NCBI GenBank assembly: GCA_964512635.1
Contig: CAZEJB010000003.1
Span: 1-64,000, forward strand
Reading direction: 5' to 3'
DNA length: 64,000 nt
Source of the DNA: JADZFO01 sp964512635
GTDB lineage: Bacteria; 4484-113; JAFGCY01
This document shows positions 15,441-24,351 of this stretch, piece by piece. The position numbers and the translations under genes are program-made. Below the pieces are notes generated by a model. The model had not been told where the DNA came from. It saw only the letters and a program-made list of their open reading frames with translations, and made no database searches. Within the stretch, counting starts at the first letter, position 1; every line of letters begins with the position of its first letter.

Positions 15441-17306
15441 CTAAGGCAAGGGCGTAAAGCGCGCGGCATAGGCATCATTCTCGATCTTCAGCTCAGGATC
15501 CTGGGTACCAGCGTCGTCGGAAAACTCGCCAAGCTCGTCTGCAAACAAGCTGGCAGTTCCAGTCTTACTCAGCGAAATGTCGCTGAATGGCACATCGCCC
15601 GGGTTCAGCACCGTCACCGACGCCGTTGTATGGATCACCTGCACCGGGGTCAGCACGCTGTCGGCGTCAGCCGTGGCGGCAATGAAGTAGGACCCGCCGT
15701 CACGGGCCAGGCCGTAGTTCAGCGGGTTGAGGGCGGCGCTCTCATAGAAGCCATAGAAGCTGCTGAAGTCCAGGTTCGCATCAAACTTCAGCGGGCCGAG
15801 AGTCTGATCGCCGAGCACATAATGGGAGGACTCCATCTCGAAGCTGCCCATGACATTGCTGATCGGACCGGCGCTGTAATAGCCATCCGCTGACTCAAAC
15901 ACTGCGCCATCCAGGAAGGCGCCGTCGGGGTCCAGCTTCAAGATGATGGTCCCGAGCTTTTCAGGGTTGCCAAAGTCCTCGATGCCGTTCTCTTCCGCGC
16001 TGCAGACCAGATTGTTCGAGCCGTCGATGCTCATTCCGAAGTAGCCATTCACGCCGGAAACGGAGGCGGACTGCACAAGGCCCATGTCGTCCACCTTGAG
16101 CAGCAGTGAGCCTGTGCCTTCCGTGGTGTCGGCGAATCCACCGAAGTAAGTCGTGCCATCCGGCGCGACCGCCACGTTATAGATGGAAGCGTAGCCGTCA
16201 ACGCTGACGTACTCGCTTGACACCTCGGCACCGGTAGCGGCATCAAGATACAGGATCAAAGCCACGGTATCAAAGTTCTCAGGGTCGAGTTGTGAGTCTG
16301 CGGTAACAATCACCTGCTGCCTGTCAGGGCTCAGGTTAAGGCTCGTAGGTACGTCATAGGCCACGCCAAGCCAGGTCTTGCACCAGAGCAGTTCGAACTG
16401 GCTGTTCAGTTTCATCACCCCAAAATGGAAGTCGGGGCTGAGTGAGACGTTGGTCAGGATATAGCAGTTGCCCGCAGCATCGACTTTCATTTCCGCTGGC
16501 TGGATGTTCTCGCTGTTGAAGTCTTCAACGGGCACGATCCATTGGCGCGCCTTGAGCAGCGAGCCGCTGGCCGAGTACTTGAGCAGGATCATCGGCCCGG
16601 CCTCGCCGGCCTTGGCACTCTCGGCGTAACCAGCGAAGTAGACGTTCGAGCTGCCGTCGGTTCCGATGCAGTTGAGGCCTTCGTTGCCGGTGTTGTCCCA
16701 GGTGTGAGCCCAGTCGGTAACAGGACCGACGGATTCCTTTATCAGGGTCAGAGAGTTGACCACCGCGCCACCATTGTTAAAGCACACTACTGCGACATAG
16801 GCGTTGGAACCGTTACTAAACACAGCCGGGAGCTCGCCGGCCTGGAAGGTCGGGCTGTCGGCGTCCTGTCCCAGGATCTGCCAGCGTTGGTTGCCAAAGT
16901 CGCTCAGGCAGATCCAGAACCTTTTGCCCGCCATCTTGGCACTGATGGATGTCTCCAGGCGGTTCACAGTGTCACCGGGCAAGAGGTCGAATGTGTAGAT
17001 TGCGATCGACAGTCCACCATCCGGATGTCCCAGGTCGGCGCTGCTGCCCTGAATAAAGAAGTAGCCGGATGTGTCGCTGGCATCCGCGCCGCTGATGAGC
17101 TGGGCATCTTCGGCATTAGTCCTGCGGGGAGCCTGAACGGGGAGATCAGCCAGAGCTGGCAGCCCGCTTAGAAGCGCAGCATTCTGCTCGGCGCTCTCGA
17201 AACCGGGGTTGTAGGCTGTTTGCGGCTGGGAAGAACAGGCCGAAGACAGCACGGACATGGCAATCACCAACAGCGCAACGATAGCAATTCTCAGGTTCAG
17301 AGGCAT
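15441..17306 (-). CDS. Large beta-propeller-like lipoprotein
   Basis: 621 residues. Signal peptide (IAIVALLVIAMSVLSSAC) with lipobox LSSAC, then a beta-sandwich-like region followed by repeated blades (CIGTDGSSNVYFAGYAES, KVDAAGNCYILTN, NVAVAPDGTTYFGGFAD, ISIDGSN-type turns). Its organisation parallels the lipoprotein at 3509-5677, including an N-terminal module that ends before a tryptophan-rich junction (DWAHTWDNTGNEG here, NWERTLGDTGYDF there). It lacks the PKD domain. ATG 17306 is preceded by GGGGAGA. Expected in the cell envelope. Ligand or role unknown. Confidence 0.82.
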   Translation of the reverse strand: MPLNLRIAIVALLVIAMSVLSSACSSQPQTAYNPGFESAEQNAALLSGLPALADLPVQAPRRTNAEDAQLISGADASDTSGYFFIQGSSADLGHPDGGLSIAIYTFDLLPGDTVNRLETSISAKMAGKRFWICLSDFGNQRWQILGQDADSPTFQAGELPAVFSNGSNAYVAVVCFNNGGAVVNSLTLIKESVGPVTDWAHTWDNTGNEGLNCIGTDGSSNVYFAGYAESAKAGEAGPMILLKYSASGSLLKARQWIVPVEDFNSENIQPAEMKVDAAGNCYILTNVSLSPDFHFGVMKLNSQFELLWCKTWLGVAYDVPTSLNLSPDRQQVIVTADSQLDPENFDTVALILYLDAATGAEVSSEYVSVDGYASIYNVAVAPDGTTYFGGFADTTEGTGSLLLKVDDMGLVQSASVSGVNGYFGMSIDGSNNLVCSAEENGIEDFGNPEKLGTIILKLDPDGAFLDGAVFESADGYYSAGPISNVMGSFEMESSHYVLGDQTLGPLKFDANLDFSSFYGFYESAALNPLNYGLARDGGSYFIAATADADSVLTPVQVIHTTASVTVLNPGDVPFSDISLSKTGTASLFADELGEFSDDAGTQDPELKIENDAYAARFTPLP

Positions 17307-17474
17307 GGGATCTCCCCGGTTGAAGGCTTGGGCGCCGGCAGCAGCGGACTGACCGGACTTAAAATCAGGATAACACAGTCCCAACGCGCTATGAATGCTG
17401 GTAATAGCCTAATTGCGATAAGTGCCAGGTTAAAGCGCCACTAGCAAAAGGATAGAACAATCTGAGCTGCCGCA

Positions 17475-17485
17475 TGATAGTATCA
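17475..17485. promoter_or_regulatory. Palindrome TGATAGTATCA, possible PadR operator
   Basis: A perfect 11-base palindrome with a single central G, 9 bases before the padR-like ATG and overlapping a possible -10 (TAGTAT). PadR proteins commonly repress their own promoters, so autoregulation is plausible but unproven. Confidence 0.35.
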
Positions 17486-17494
17486 GGATGATAT

Positions 17495-18013
17495 ATGTTA
17501 GAGCTGGCAATCCTGGGCGTCCTGATGCGCGAGTCGATGCACGGCTACGGCCTGAAAACCTGGCTGGAGCAGAACATCGGCACGCTGATCGTGATTAACT
17601 TCGGGGCTCTATACCCACTGCTCAGGCGTCTGGAGGAACAGGGCCTGATTGAGAGCGAGTCGCAGAGCGGTGACAAGGGCAACACGCGGACGAGCTATCG
17701 CATCACCAGCGCCGGACGCAGCTACTGGCAGGCGGAAATGCTGGACACCCCGCGCGAGAGCTGGGTTAACACCAAGCTGCGCTTCATTGTGAAGCTCTAT
17801 TTTCTGAGCCTGCTGGAGCCGGCAGCGCGCTGCCGGATTCTGGAAGAGAGGCTGCAGCTCAGCCGAGCCAAGCTTCTCTACTACTCCAGCCGAAGCGAGC
17901 CTGAGGACTACTACCAGCGTCAGGTCAGCGAGTATGCCGTGGACCAGCTCGGAAACGAGGTGGTGTGGCTGGAGCGGCTGCTGGCGCGTGAGAGAGCACA
18001 GCTGGCAGCCTGA
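17495..18013 (+). CDS. PadR-family transcriptional regulator
   Basis: 172 residues. The N-terminal winged helix has the family opening LELAILGVLMRESMHGYGLKTWLE, and the wing reads LYPLLRRLEEQGLIESE...RTSYRITSAGRSYW. The C-terminal part (about 90-170) is the helical dimerisation region (PadR_C, as in Vir-type PadR proteins). These proteins are repressors relieved by phenolics, drugs or other small ligands. The two genes downstream encode an EmrA/EmrB-type efflux pair, so control of that pump is the likely job. The start is the ATG at 17495 within a palindromic, AT-rich promoter region. Confidence 0.92.
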   Translation: MLELAILGVLMRESMHGYGLKTWLEQNIGTLIVINFGALYPLLRRLEEQGLIESESQSGDKGNTRTSYRITSAGRSYWQAEMLDTPRESWVNTKLRFIVKLYFLSLLEPAARCRILEERLQLSRAKLLYYSSRSEPEDYYQRQVSEYAVDQLGNEVVWLERLLARERAQLAA

Positions 18014-18069
18014 AACGCAGCCCATGCTTTTAGCAGGCAGGGCTATGATCCAACAGAGGGAGGCGTCCT

Positions 18070-19374
18070 GTGGACGTTGAAGTGACAAGTGGTGATTCTG
18101 CATTTGATGAGGCGCAGGGGCATGGAGCACGGCCGGGCTCAACGCCTGAGGCTCCTGGACCACGCAAGGCCTGGAGGCGTTATGTCGTCATCGCGCTGGT
18201 GCTGACTGTCGGCGCTTACTTTGGCTGGCACTGGCTGCAGGAGCGCCGTAACTATGAAACTACCGACAACGCAGCACTTGAAGGTGACCTGTTGCCGGTC
18301 ACGAGCCAGGTTGAAGGCGTTATCAGCAAGCTGACGCTGCAGGAGAATGATCCGGTCAAAGCCGGCGACATTCTGCTGGAGATTGACTCGCGGCCCTTTG
18401 ACATCGCCTTGAAGGAAGCCGAAGCAAAGCTAGCCGTTGCCCGTCGGCGGGCAGAAGCCCTGAAGGCCGGCATTTCGCTGTCTGCCACTCAGGCAAAGGC
18501 GCAGGCAACACAGGCCAGCGGCGGGGTAGGGCAGGCCAGCGCAGATATCAGCGCGGCTGAGGCGCTATTGAGTGCCGCAGAGCATGATGTCAGTTCGCGG
18601 CAGGCGGCCCTGCGGCAGGCCAAGACAGAGTTTGATCTGGCCAGTGCGGAGTATGCCCGCTTTGCCGAACTGAGCAGCAAGGGTTATGTTTCCCCGCAGG
18701 AGCTGGATGTCGAGAGCCGTAAGCTGAGCGTGGCCCAGACAGCAGTCGACACAGCTCAGCAGCAGCTTGACCAGGCAGAAGCAAAGGTCGCAGAAGAACG
18801 AGCTGGTGTGGCCCAGGCCAAAGCGAAAAAAGTGACTTCGGGCGGGCAGGTTCAAAATGCTGAGGCCGCGCGGATTGCGACAGAGGTTACCAGTGCGGAT
18901 TATCAAACTGCGCTGGCAGAAGTTGAAGTCAGTCAGGCGGCTGTAGACAAAGCCCGGCTGGATGTGGAGCGCTGCAAGATTCGAGCGCTTGCAGACGGCA
19001 CAGTCGGACGCAAAGCGGTGGCCCCCGGCCAGCAGATCAACCCGGGGCAGATCCTGCTGGCGATTGTGCGGCCTAAAGTCTGGGTTACCGCCAACTTCAA
19101 AGAAACCCAGATGGCGCGACTGCATCCCGGACAGGAAGTCGAGCTCACGGTTGATGCACTTCCCGGTGTGAAGTTCAGCGGGAAACTGGCCAGCTTTTCC
19201 CCTGCCTCGGGGTCGACCTTCGCGCTTATCCCGCCTGAAAACGCGACGGGCAATTTCACTAAAGTGGTTCAGCGTGTTCCCGTGCGCATTGAGCTGGACC
19301 AGGAAGAACTGCAGCAGCATGCCGATCAGCTCTCGCCCGGAATGTCGGTGATTGCCAAGGTCAAGGTGCATTAA
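18070..19374 (+). CDS. HlyD/EmrA-family membrane fusion protein
   Basis: 434 residues. A short cytoplasmic N-terminus is followed by one transmembrane helix (about 37-57, YVVIALVLTVGAYFGWHW). A biotinyl-lipoyl-like half (ETTDNAALEGDLLPVTSQVEGVISKL, the EmrA signature) comes next, then a long alanine-rich coiled-coil hairpin at about 110-290. The second lipoyl half and beta barrel follow (IRALADGTVGRKAVAPGQQI, WVTANFKETQMARLHPGQ). It should link the inner-membrane transporter encoded next to the outer envelope. GTG 18070 has GGGAGG at 7-8 bases. The MFS gene begins immediately after its stop. The drug or metabolite exported is unknown. Confidence 0.93.
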   Translation: MDVEVTSGDSAFDEAQGHGARPGSTPEAPGPRKAWRRYVVIALVLTVGAYFGWHWLQERRNYETTDNAALEGDLLPVTSQVEGVISKLTLQENDPVKAGDILLEIDSRPFDIALKEAEAKLAVARRRAEALKAGISLSATQAKAQATQASGGVGQASADISAAEALLSAAEHDVSSRQAALRQAKTEFDLASAEYARFAELSSKGYVSPQELDVESRKLSVAQTAVDTAQQQLDQAEAKVAEERAGVAQAKAKKVTSGGQVQNAEAARIATEVTSADYQTALAEVEVSQAAVDKARLDVERCKIRALADGTVGRKAVAPGQQINPGQILLAIVRPKVWVTANFKETQMARLHPGQEVELTVDALPGVKFSGKLASFSPASGSTFALIPPENATGNFTKVVQRVPVRIELDQEELQQHADQLSPGMSVIAKVKVH

Positions 19375-20961
19375 TTGTCTGCACTGGCGGCAAATCTGGC
19401 CGCGGCGCGCAGCCAGGCCGAACGACCGGCATGGTGGAAGTGGGCCATCGCTTTCACTGTTTCACTTGGCGCGCTGATGGAGGTTATCGACGTCAGCATC
19501 GTTAACGTGGCCCTGCCGTCGATGCAAAACAGCCTTGGTGCGACACTGACCGAGATAGGCTGGGTCATCACCGGGTATGCAATGGCAAACGTCGTGATCA
19601 TCCCGCTGGGGGCCTGGCTGGGCCAGTACTTCGGAGAAAAGAACTACTACCTTTTCACGCTGGCGGCCTTTGTCGCTGCGTCAGTGATGTGCGGCCTGGC
19701 TGCCAGCCTGCCGATGCTGGTGGTCGCCCGCGTCCTGCAGGGCATCTTCGGCGGAGGCCTGCTGCCCAAGGCCCAGGCGATCTTGTTTGAAACCTTCCCA
19801 CCGCACCAACACGGGATCGCGCAGGCTATCTTCGGCATCGGCGTCGTGGTCGGACCGGCCTTCGGCCCAACGCTGGGCGGCTATCTGACTGACTCGCTGG
19901 GCTGGCGCTGGATTTTCTTTGTCAACCTTCCGGTAGGAATTGTCGCCGTCCTGATGGCCCTGCTGTTCATCCCGGATAAGCCGCGTGTTCCTCGTAGCGG
20001 GGCCGTGGACTACTTTGGAATTCTGCTGCTGGCACTTTGCCTCAGTACTTTCCAGTATGTACTGGAAGAGGGCAACGGCGAAGACTGGTTCGCTTCCGGT
20101 TTGATCATTATCCTGACGCTGGTCTCATTAACGGCCCTCTGCCTGTTCATTTGGCGCGAGCTCAAAGTCAGCCACCCGGCAGTCAATCTCAGAGTACTGC
20201 GCTATCGATCCCTGGTGGCGGGCAGTCTCTATTCCATCGTTCTTGGCACGGGGCTCTATGGCTCGACCTTTGTCATCCCGTTGTTCACGCAAACAATCCT
20301 GCACTTCACTGCGACCCAGACCGGCGAGCTGATGATCCCGGGCTCGCTGGCCATGATCGTCTTTATGCCCCTGGCTGGAGCGCTGGTCAACAAAGTGGAC
20401 GCCCGAATTCTCGTCGGCATCGGCAGCATGATTCTTGGCGGAGTAATGCTGGCGCTCTCGGCCGTCAACATCCACACGAGCGCGCACAGCTTCTTCTGGC
20501 CACTGATGTTCCGTGGGCTGGGATTGACCTTTATGTTCATCCCTTTGAGCGTGGCGACCCTTGGCGGAGTCCCGCGCCATGAAGTTGCCGCCGCTTCGGG
20601 CCTCTACAACCTGACCCGGCAGATCGGCGGGTCCATCGGGATCGCGGTACTGACCACCTTGCTTGATCATCGAAGGGCATTTCATGCCTTTCAGCTTGGC
20701 TCAAGCGTGGGGGCTATCGACCCCGCAACCCAGCAGTTCCTCAGCCAGCTTCAGGCTTACCTGCAAAGCCGCGCCTTTGACTCAGTCAGTGCGGAGCAAG
20801 CCGGCTTGAAGATCGTCAATGGCATGATCAACCAGCAGGCGCTGATCCTGGCTTTCCAGGATGTTTACGTTCTTGTCGGCAGCATGTTTTTCTGCACGCT
20901 GGTTCTGCTTTTCTTCCTTGGCAAGGGCGCGGCGGGTCGGCGAGCTGCCGACGCGCACTAG
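19375..20961 (+). CDS. DHA2-family MFS transporter (EmrB-type)
   Basis: 528 residues, 14 predicted transmembrane helices. It starts with the DHA2 signature (LGALMEVIDVSIVNVALPSM, then EIGWVITGYAMANVVIIPL) and has motif C in helix 5 (GIGVVVGPAFGPTLGGYL) and the loop FFVNLPVGI. This is the proton-driven efflux pump that works with an EmrA-type adaptor. The TTG start at 19375 directly abuts the TAA of the adaptor gene, and AAGGTG inside the adaptor's last codons serves as the ribosome site. The pair is therefore translationally coupled. PadR-type control is suggested by context. Confidence 0.95.
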   Translation: MSALAANLAAARSQAERPAWWKWAIAFTVSLGALMEVIDVSIVNVALPSMQNSLGATLTEIGWVITGYAMANVVIIPLGAWLGQYFGEKNYYLFTLAAFVAASVMCGLAASLPMLVVARVLQGIFGGGLLPKAQAILFETFPPHQHGIAQAIFGIGVVVGPAFGPTLGGYLTDSLGWRWIFFVNLPVGIVAVLMALLFIPDKPRVPRSGAVDYFGILLLALCLSTFQYVLEEGNGEDWFASGLIIILTLVSLTALCLFIWRELKVSHPAVNLRVLRYRSLVAGSLYSIVLGTGLYGSTFVIPLFTQTILHFTATQTGELMIPGSLAMIVFMPLAGALVNKVDARILVGIGSMILGGVMLALSAVNIHTSAHSFFWPLMFRGLGLTFMFIPLSVATLGGVPRHEVAAASGLYNLTRQIGGSIGIAVLTTLLDHRRAFHAFQLGSSVGAIDPATQQFLSQLQAYLQSRAFDSVSAEQAGLKIVNGMINQQALILAFQDVYVLVGSMFFCTLVLLFFLGKGAAGRRAADAH

Positions 20962-21105
20962 GCCGGGGCATACTTCGAGCATCGTCCTGATGCGCGGACT
21001 GGGCGCTGCAACTCGCCCGGATTGGTAATTACTCTCAAATAGACCGGCTTTGGCGGCATTTCGGTAGTACAATCTCTGCGCCCAATTTGGGCCGCCGCTA
21101 ACCCC

Positions 21106-21137
21106 GGCGGGCCAGCCGACTTCCCTGGCTGGCCGCC
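21106..21137 (+). other. GC-rich hairpin in the murF leader region
   Basis: The stem GGCGGGCCAGCC / GGCTGGCCGCC has one bulged G and a 9-base loop, 50 bases before murF. No T-run follows, so it is not a simple terminator. An overlapping alternative stem (CCGCCG near 21092 with CGGCGG near 21105) could compete with it. A TACAAT box lies at 21068-21073, so the hairpin would be in the transcribed leader. The rest of 20962-21186 holds no gene. Confidence 0.4.
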
Positions 21138-21186
21138 TCTGATGTAAATTCCCCATTTATATTGGGTTTGTCTGGACTGGTAGCGC

Positions 21187-23265
21187 ATGCCGCACTCTGT
21201 TTTTAAGGTTGGTGAACTGGTTAACATTCTGGGCGGCCGGCTGATCGTCGGCAACCCGGAAGCCCGGTTTACTACATATTGCATTGACAGTCGCTATGTG
21301 GAACCTGGTAGCGTGTTTGTCCCTTTGATGGGTCAGAGCCGCGACGGCCACGGCTATGTCATCGACTCCCTTAACAAGGGCGCAGTGGCTGCCCTTGTCC
21401 GCAGCGGACATCATCAGGTTCACGAGATTGCCGCCTGGCTCAGGGAGCGCAACCTGCGCAGCCGCGACAGCGAGGACGCCTGCCTGATTGAGGTGCGTCA
21501 TACACTGGTAGCTCTGCAAAAGCTGGCGGAGTGGTATCGCACCCAGTACAACGTGCAGGTAATGGGCATTACCGGCAGCGTCGGCAAGACCGGCACCAAG
21601 GAAATGCTGATCCAGCTGCTCTCCAGCCGCTATAACACGGTTGGAACCGAGAAGAACTTCAACAATGAAATTGGCGTGCCACTGGCGCTGGCAAAGATCC
21701 GCCCGGACACGCAGTTCGCCGTGATTGAGATGGCCATGCGGGCGCGCTCCGAAATCAGCCTGCTAAGCAAGATTGCTCATCCGAACATCGTCTGCATCAC
21801 CAACACGAGCGGCAGCCACGTGGGACGCCTCGGCAGCTTTGAAGAGGTCTACCGGGCCAAGAGCGAGATCATCGACGGCATCACGCCTGATGGACTGGTG
21901 GTGCTAAACCGCCGCGATCCGAACGTGCTGGGCGTGATGGAAGAGATGAAGCAGCGAGTTCGGGGCCTGACCGATGAGCAGTTCCGCTTCTTCGATCCCA
22001 GCGGCGTCTACAAGGACTGCGCCATCTCGCCCTTCCGTGCTCCTGGCATTGTGGACGCTCAGGAAGAGCTGCTTCCTGAGGCCGACCTGTGGGTTGAGGA
22101 CATGCAGCTTGAGGGCCTGCGCGGATCGAGCTTCACCCTCTGCACCAAGGCTGGTGGCAAGGCCGAGGTTGAACTGGCCCTTCTGGGACGCGGCTCCGTT
22201 GAAAACCTGCTGGCAGCGTCGCAGATGGCCCTTGACTGCGGCATGAGCCTTGAGGACATCGCGGATGCGGCAGAGAATCTGCTTTACACGCCTCAGCGTC
22301 TGAACCTGATCAATCTCCGTGATGACGTTTACCTGATCGATGACTGCTACAACTCCAGCCCGGCATCCTGCATCGACAGTCTCGAGGTTCTGCTGAATAT
22401 TGATCCGAGCTATCGCAAGATTCTGGTGCTGGGCGACATGCTCGAGCTTGGCAAATATGAGACCCTGCTGCACCGGCAACTGGCGCAGGTGGCGCTCAAC
22501 CTGCCCTTTAACTCGATCTATGCCGTTGGGCCGAGGATGAACGCGGTCAACGAAGTCGAAGCCCGCGATGGCATGAATGTCCATTACATCGCCGGCGGTG
22601 CGGAGCGCGCCATGGGCGAGGACTCGGGCTTTGGTCGCGGTTTCGGCCAGCCGGCTGCCCGCGGAGCGCGTAACCTGCGCAGCAGCGGTCCGGCCACCGG
22701 CGGCAGCGGCTTTGGCGCCCCGGGCGGCTTCGGGAGCGCTCCTGCCGGGCCGGCCCCCGCCGGCGAGGAAGAAGGTTTTGAAGGTGGCTTTGGCGACCGC
22801 GACGCCGGTCAGCAGCTGAACTACGGCCAGTCTCAGGGCTTCGGGCAGGCCAGCGGTTATGGCTTCCCGCGTCAGAGCTTTGGGGCCGGCGGCGGTGGAC
22901 GCGGTCCGCGACCGGGCTATGGCCAGCGCGGAGGCTACGAGGACCGGGGCCGCGGCGGTTTCGGCGGCGGTTATGAAGATCGGGGACGTAGTGGCTATGG
23001 CGATCGCGGAGGCTACGGCGACCGCGGTTACGGCGAGCGGCATTATGGCGGAGCCCCCGACCGCGGCGGTTTCGGCGACCGAGGCCATCACGACGACGAA
23101 GGTGGGAACGTGATCCTGGACGACCGCGCGGCGCAGAAGCTCAGCGCGCTGATAGTCAACGAGATCCAGATGGATGACCGTCCCACGGTTATCCTGGTCA
23201 AGGGTTCACGGGCGCTGCATCTGGAGCGCGTGGTTAACGAAATCATCCTTGGTATTCAGAGCTAA
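21187..23265 (+). CDS. murF: UDP-MurNAc-tripeptide:D-Ala-D-Ala ligase (MurF) with RGG/GYG-rich insertion
   Basis: MurF adds D-Ala-D-Ala to the UDP-MurNAc tripeptide using ATP. The 692-residue product has the substrate-binding N-domain (CIDSRYVEPGSVFVPL, about 32-47), the central ATPase domain (ITGSVGKTGTKE about 128-138; EKNFNNEIGVPL; IEMAMRARSEI) and the C-domain (DDCYNSSPAS, LGDMLELG, and VILVKGSRALHLERVV at the end). Normal MurF is about 450-480 residues. The excess is a single insertion at about 477-640 inside the C-domain, rich in Gly, Arg, Tyr, Phe and Asp (FGRGFG, RGGYEDRG, GYGDRG repeats), just before the last helix-strand-helix. Reading frame and GC stay coherent through it. It leads an overlapping-style run with mraY, murD and ftsW. 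Confidence 0.95.
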   Translation: MPHSVFKVGELVNILGGRLIVGNPEARFTTYCIDSRYVEPGSVFVPLMGQSRDGHGYVIDSLNKGAVAALVRSGHHQVHEIAAWLRERNLRSRDSEDACLIEVRHTLVALQKLAEWYRTQYNVQVMGITGSVGKTGTKEMLIQLLSSRYNTVGTEKNFNNEIGVPLALAKIRPDTQFAVIEMAMRARSEISLLSKIAHPNIVCITNTSGSHVGRLGSFEEVYRAKSEIIDGITPDGLVVLNRRDPNVLGVMEEMKQRVRGLTDEQFRFFDPSGVYKDCAISPFRAPGIVDAQEELLPEADLWVEDMQLEGLRGSSFTLCTKAGGKAEVELALLGRGSVENLLAASQMALDCGMSLEDIADAAENLLYTPQRLNLINLRDDVYLIDDCYNSSPASCIDSLEVLLNIDPSYRKILVLGDMLELGKYETLLHRQLAQVALNLPFNSIYAVGPRMNAVNEVEARDGMNVHYIAGGAERAMGEDSGFGRGFGQPAARGARNLRSSGPATGGSGFGAPGGFGSAPAGPAPAGEEEGFEGGFGDRDAGQQLNYGQSQGFGQASGYGFPRQSFGAGGGGRGPRPGYGQRGGYEDRGRGGFGGGYEDRGRSGYGDRGGYGDRGYGERHYGGAPDRGGFGDRGHHDDEGGNVILDDRAAQKLSALIVNEIQMDDRPTVILVKGSRALHLERVVNEIILGIQS

Positions 23266-23271
23266 GATCCG

Positions 23272-24342
23272 GTGTTAGGCAACCCGTGGCTTATTGCGTG
23301 CCTCAGTGGCGTGATTGCCGCGGCTCTGTTCGCGCTTTATCGGGTGCTGGTCGGGGCAAAGATGCAACAGGCTTTCCGTGAGGATGGCCCTGCGCATCAC
23401 AAGGCCAAGGGGCGGGTTCCGACCGGCACCGGGATCGTCTTTGTCGTGCTGTTCTTTCTGGCTGGCGGTCTGGTGTTTATCTTCCAGAATCCGAACATGC
23501 CCAGCGAGCAGCTGGGGGTTTATGTCTGCTGGGCGGCCGCCCTGATGGGTCTGCTAGGCTGGGTGGATGACAGCCGCAAGGTCTTCCGCAAGAGCTCCGA
23601 AGGCCTGCGCGCCCGCTACAAGCTGCCGGTGATGATCCTGGTCGGCCTCGGGCTTCTTTATCTGTTACATGGCTATTTCATTCAGGCGCTCGCTGCGGCT
23701 GCCCTGAGTGGGAACCCGATGCCCTGGACGATGAGCCTGCCCTGGTATGTCTACTATCCGCTGGGGCTCTTCGTCTGGCTCGGTGCACTAAACGGCGCCA
23801 ACTTCACCGACGGACTCGACGGACTGCTCTCCAGCACAACTCTGGTTGTCCTGGCCGGCGCCTTTTTTGCGTTATTGGACGGCAAAGAACCGCTGGCAGT
23901 CCCGGCGGCCGTCGGTATCGGGGTGCTCGCAGCATTCCTGATCTTTAACTGGAAGCCGGCGCTGATTTACATGGGCGATACCGGCAGTCTGGCAATCGGG
24001 GCGCTGGTATGCGGACTGTTTCTGGCCAAGGGCTGGTGGCTGTTCCTCGGGCTTTGCGCCATCGTGTGGGTGATCGAAGTGACCAGTGTTGTGCTGCAGG
24101 TTGTCAGCTTCAAGACGACCGGCAGGCGGATCATTCTGATGAGCCCGCTGCACCACCACTTCGAGCTGGCCGGCTGGGGTGAAAGGACGACGGTTTTCAT
24201 CTTCAGCCTGCTGCAGCTTTTTGGCTGCGCGGTGGCCTTCGCCTGGCTGCGCTATGGCACGACCCTGGGCGTCATCGGCACGGTCTCGTTGGTGGCGATC
24301 ATCGTCGCTCTTGTTATTGTCTTTAGAAAGCGTAAGCGCTAG
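23272..24342 (+). CDS. mraY: Phospho-N-acetylmuramoyl-pentapeptide transferase
   Basis: 356 residues, about ten transmembrane helices. MraY transfers phospho-MurNAc-pentapeptide to undecaprenyl phosphate to make lipid I. Family motifs are present: GxxDDxxK-like GWVDDSRKVFRKSSEGLRAR, NGANFTDGLDGL with catalytic-site aspartates, YMGDTGSLAIG, and the HHH motif MSPLHHHFELAGWGE that binds the uridine/Mg site. GTG 23272 starts 6 bases after the murF stop. murD follows 9 bases later, so the genes form one transcript. Confidence 0.97.
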   Translation: MLGNPWLIACLSGVIAAALFALYRVLVGAKMQQAFREDGPAHHKAKGRVPTGTGIVFVVLFFLAGGLVFIFQNPNMPSEQLGVYVCWAAALMGLLGWVDDSRKVFRKSSEGLRARYKLPVMILVGLGLLYLLHGYFIQALAAAALSGNPMPWTMSLPWYVYYPLGLFVWLGALNGANFTDGLDGLLSSTTLVVLAGAFFALLDGKEPLAVPAAVGIGVLAAFLIFNWKPALIYMGDTGSLAIGALVCGLFLAKGWWLFLGLCAIVWVIEVTSVVLQVVSFKTTGRRIILMSPLHHHFELAGWGERTTVFIFSLLQLFGCAVAFAWLRYGTTLGVIGTVSLVAIIVALVIVFRKRKR

Positions 24343-24351
24343 GGGATCCCA

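Noticed and set aside
21904..23091. Ala-rich minus-strand frame opposite murF
   Set aside because: Shadow of the GC-rich third positions in murF. No ribosome site, and its composition simply mirrors the Gly/Arg repeats.
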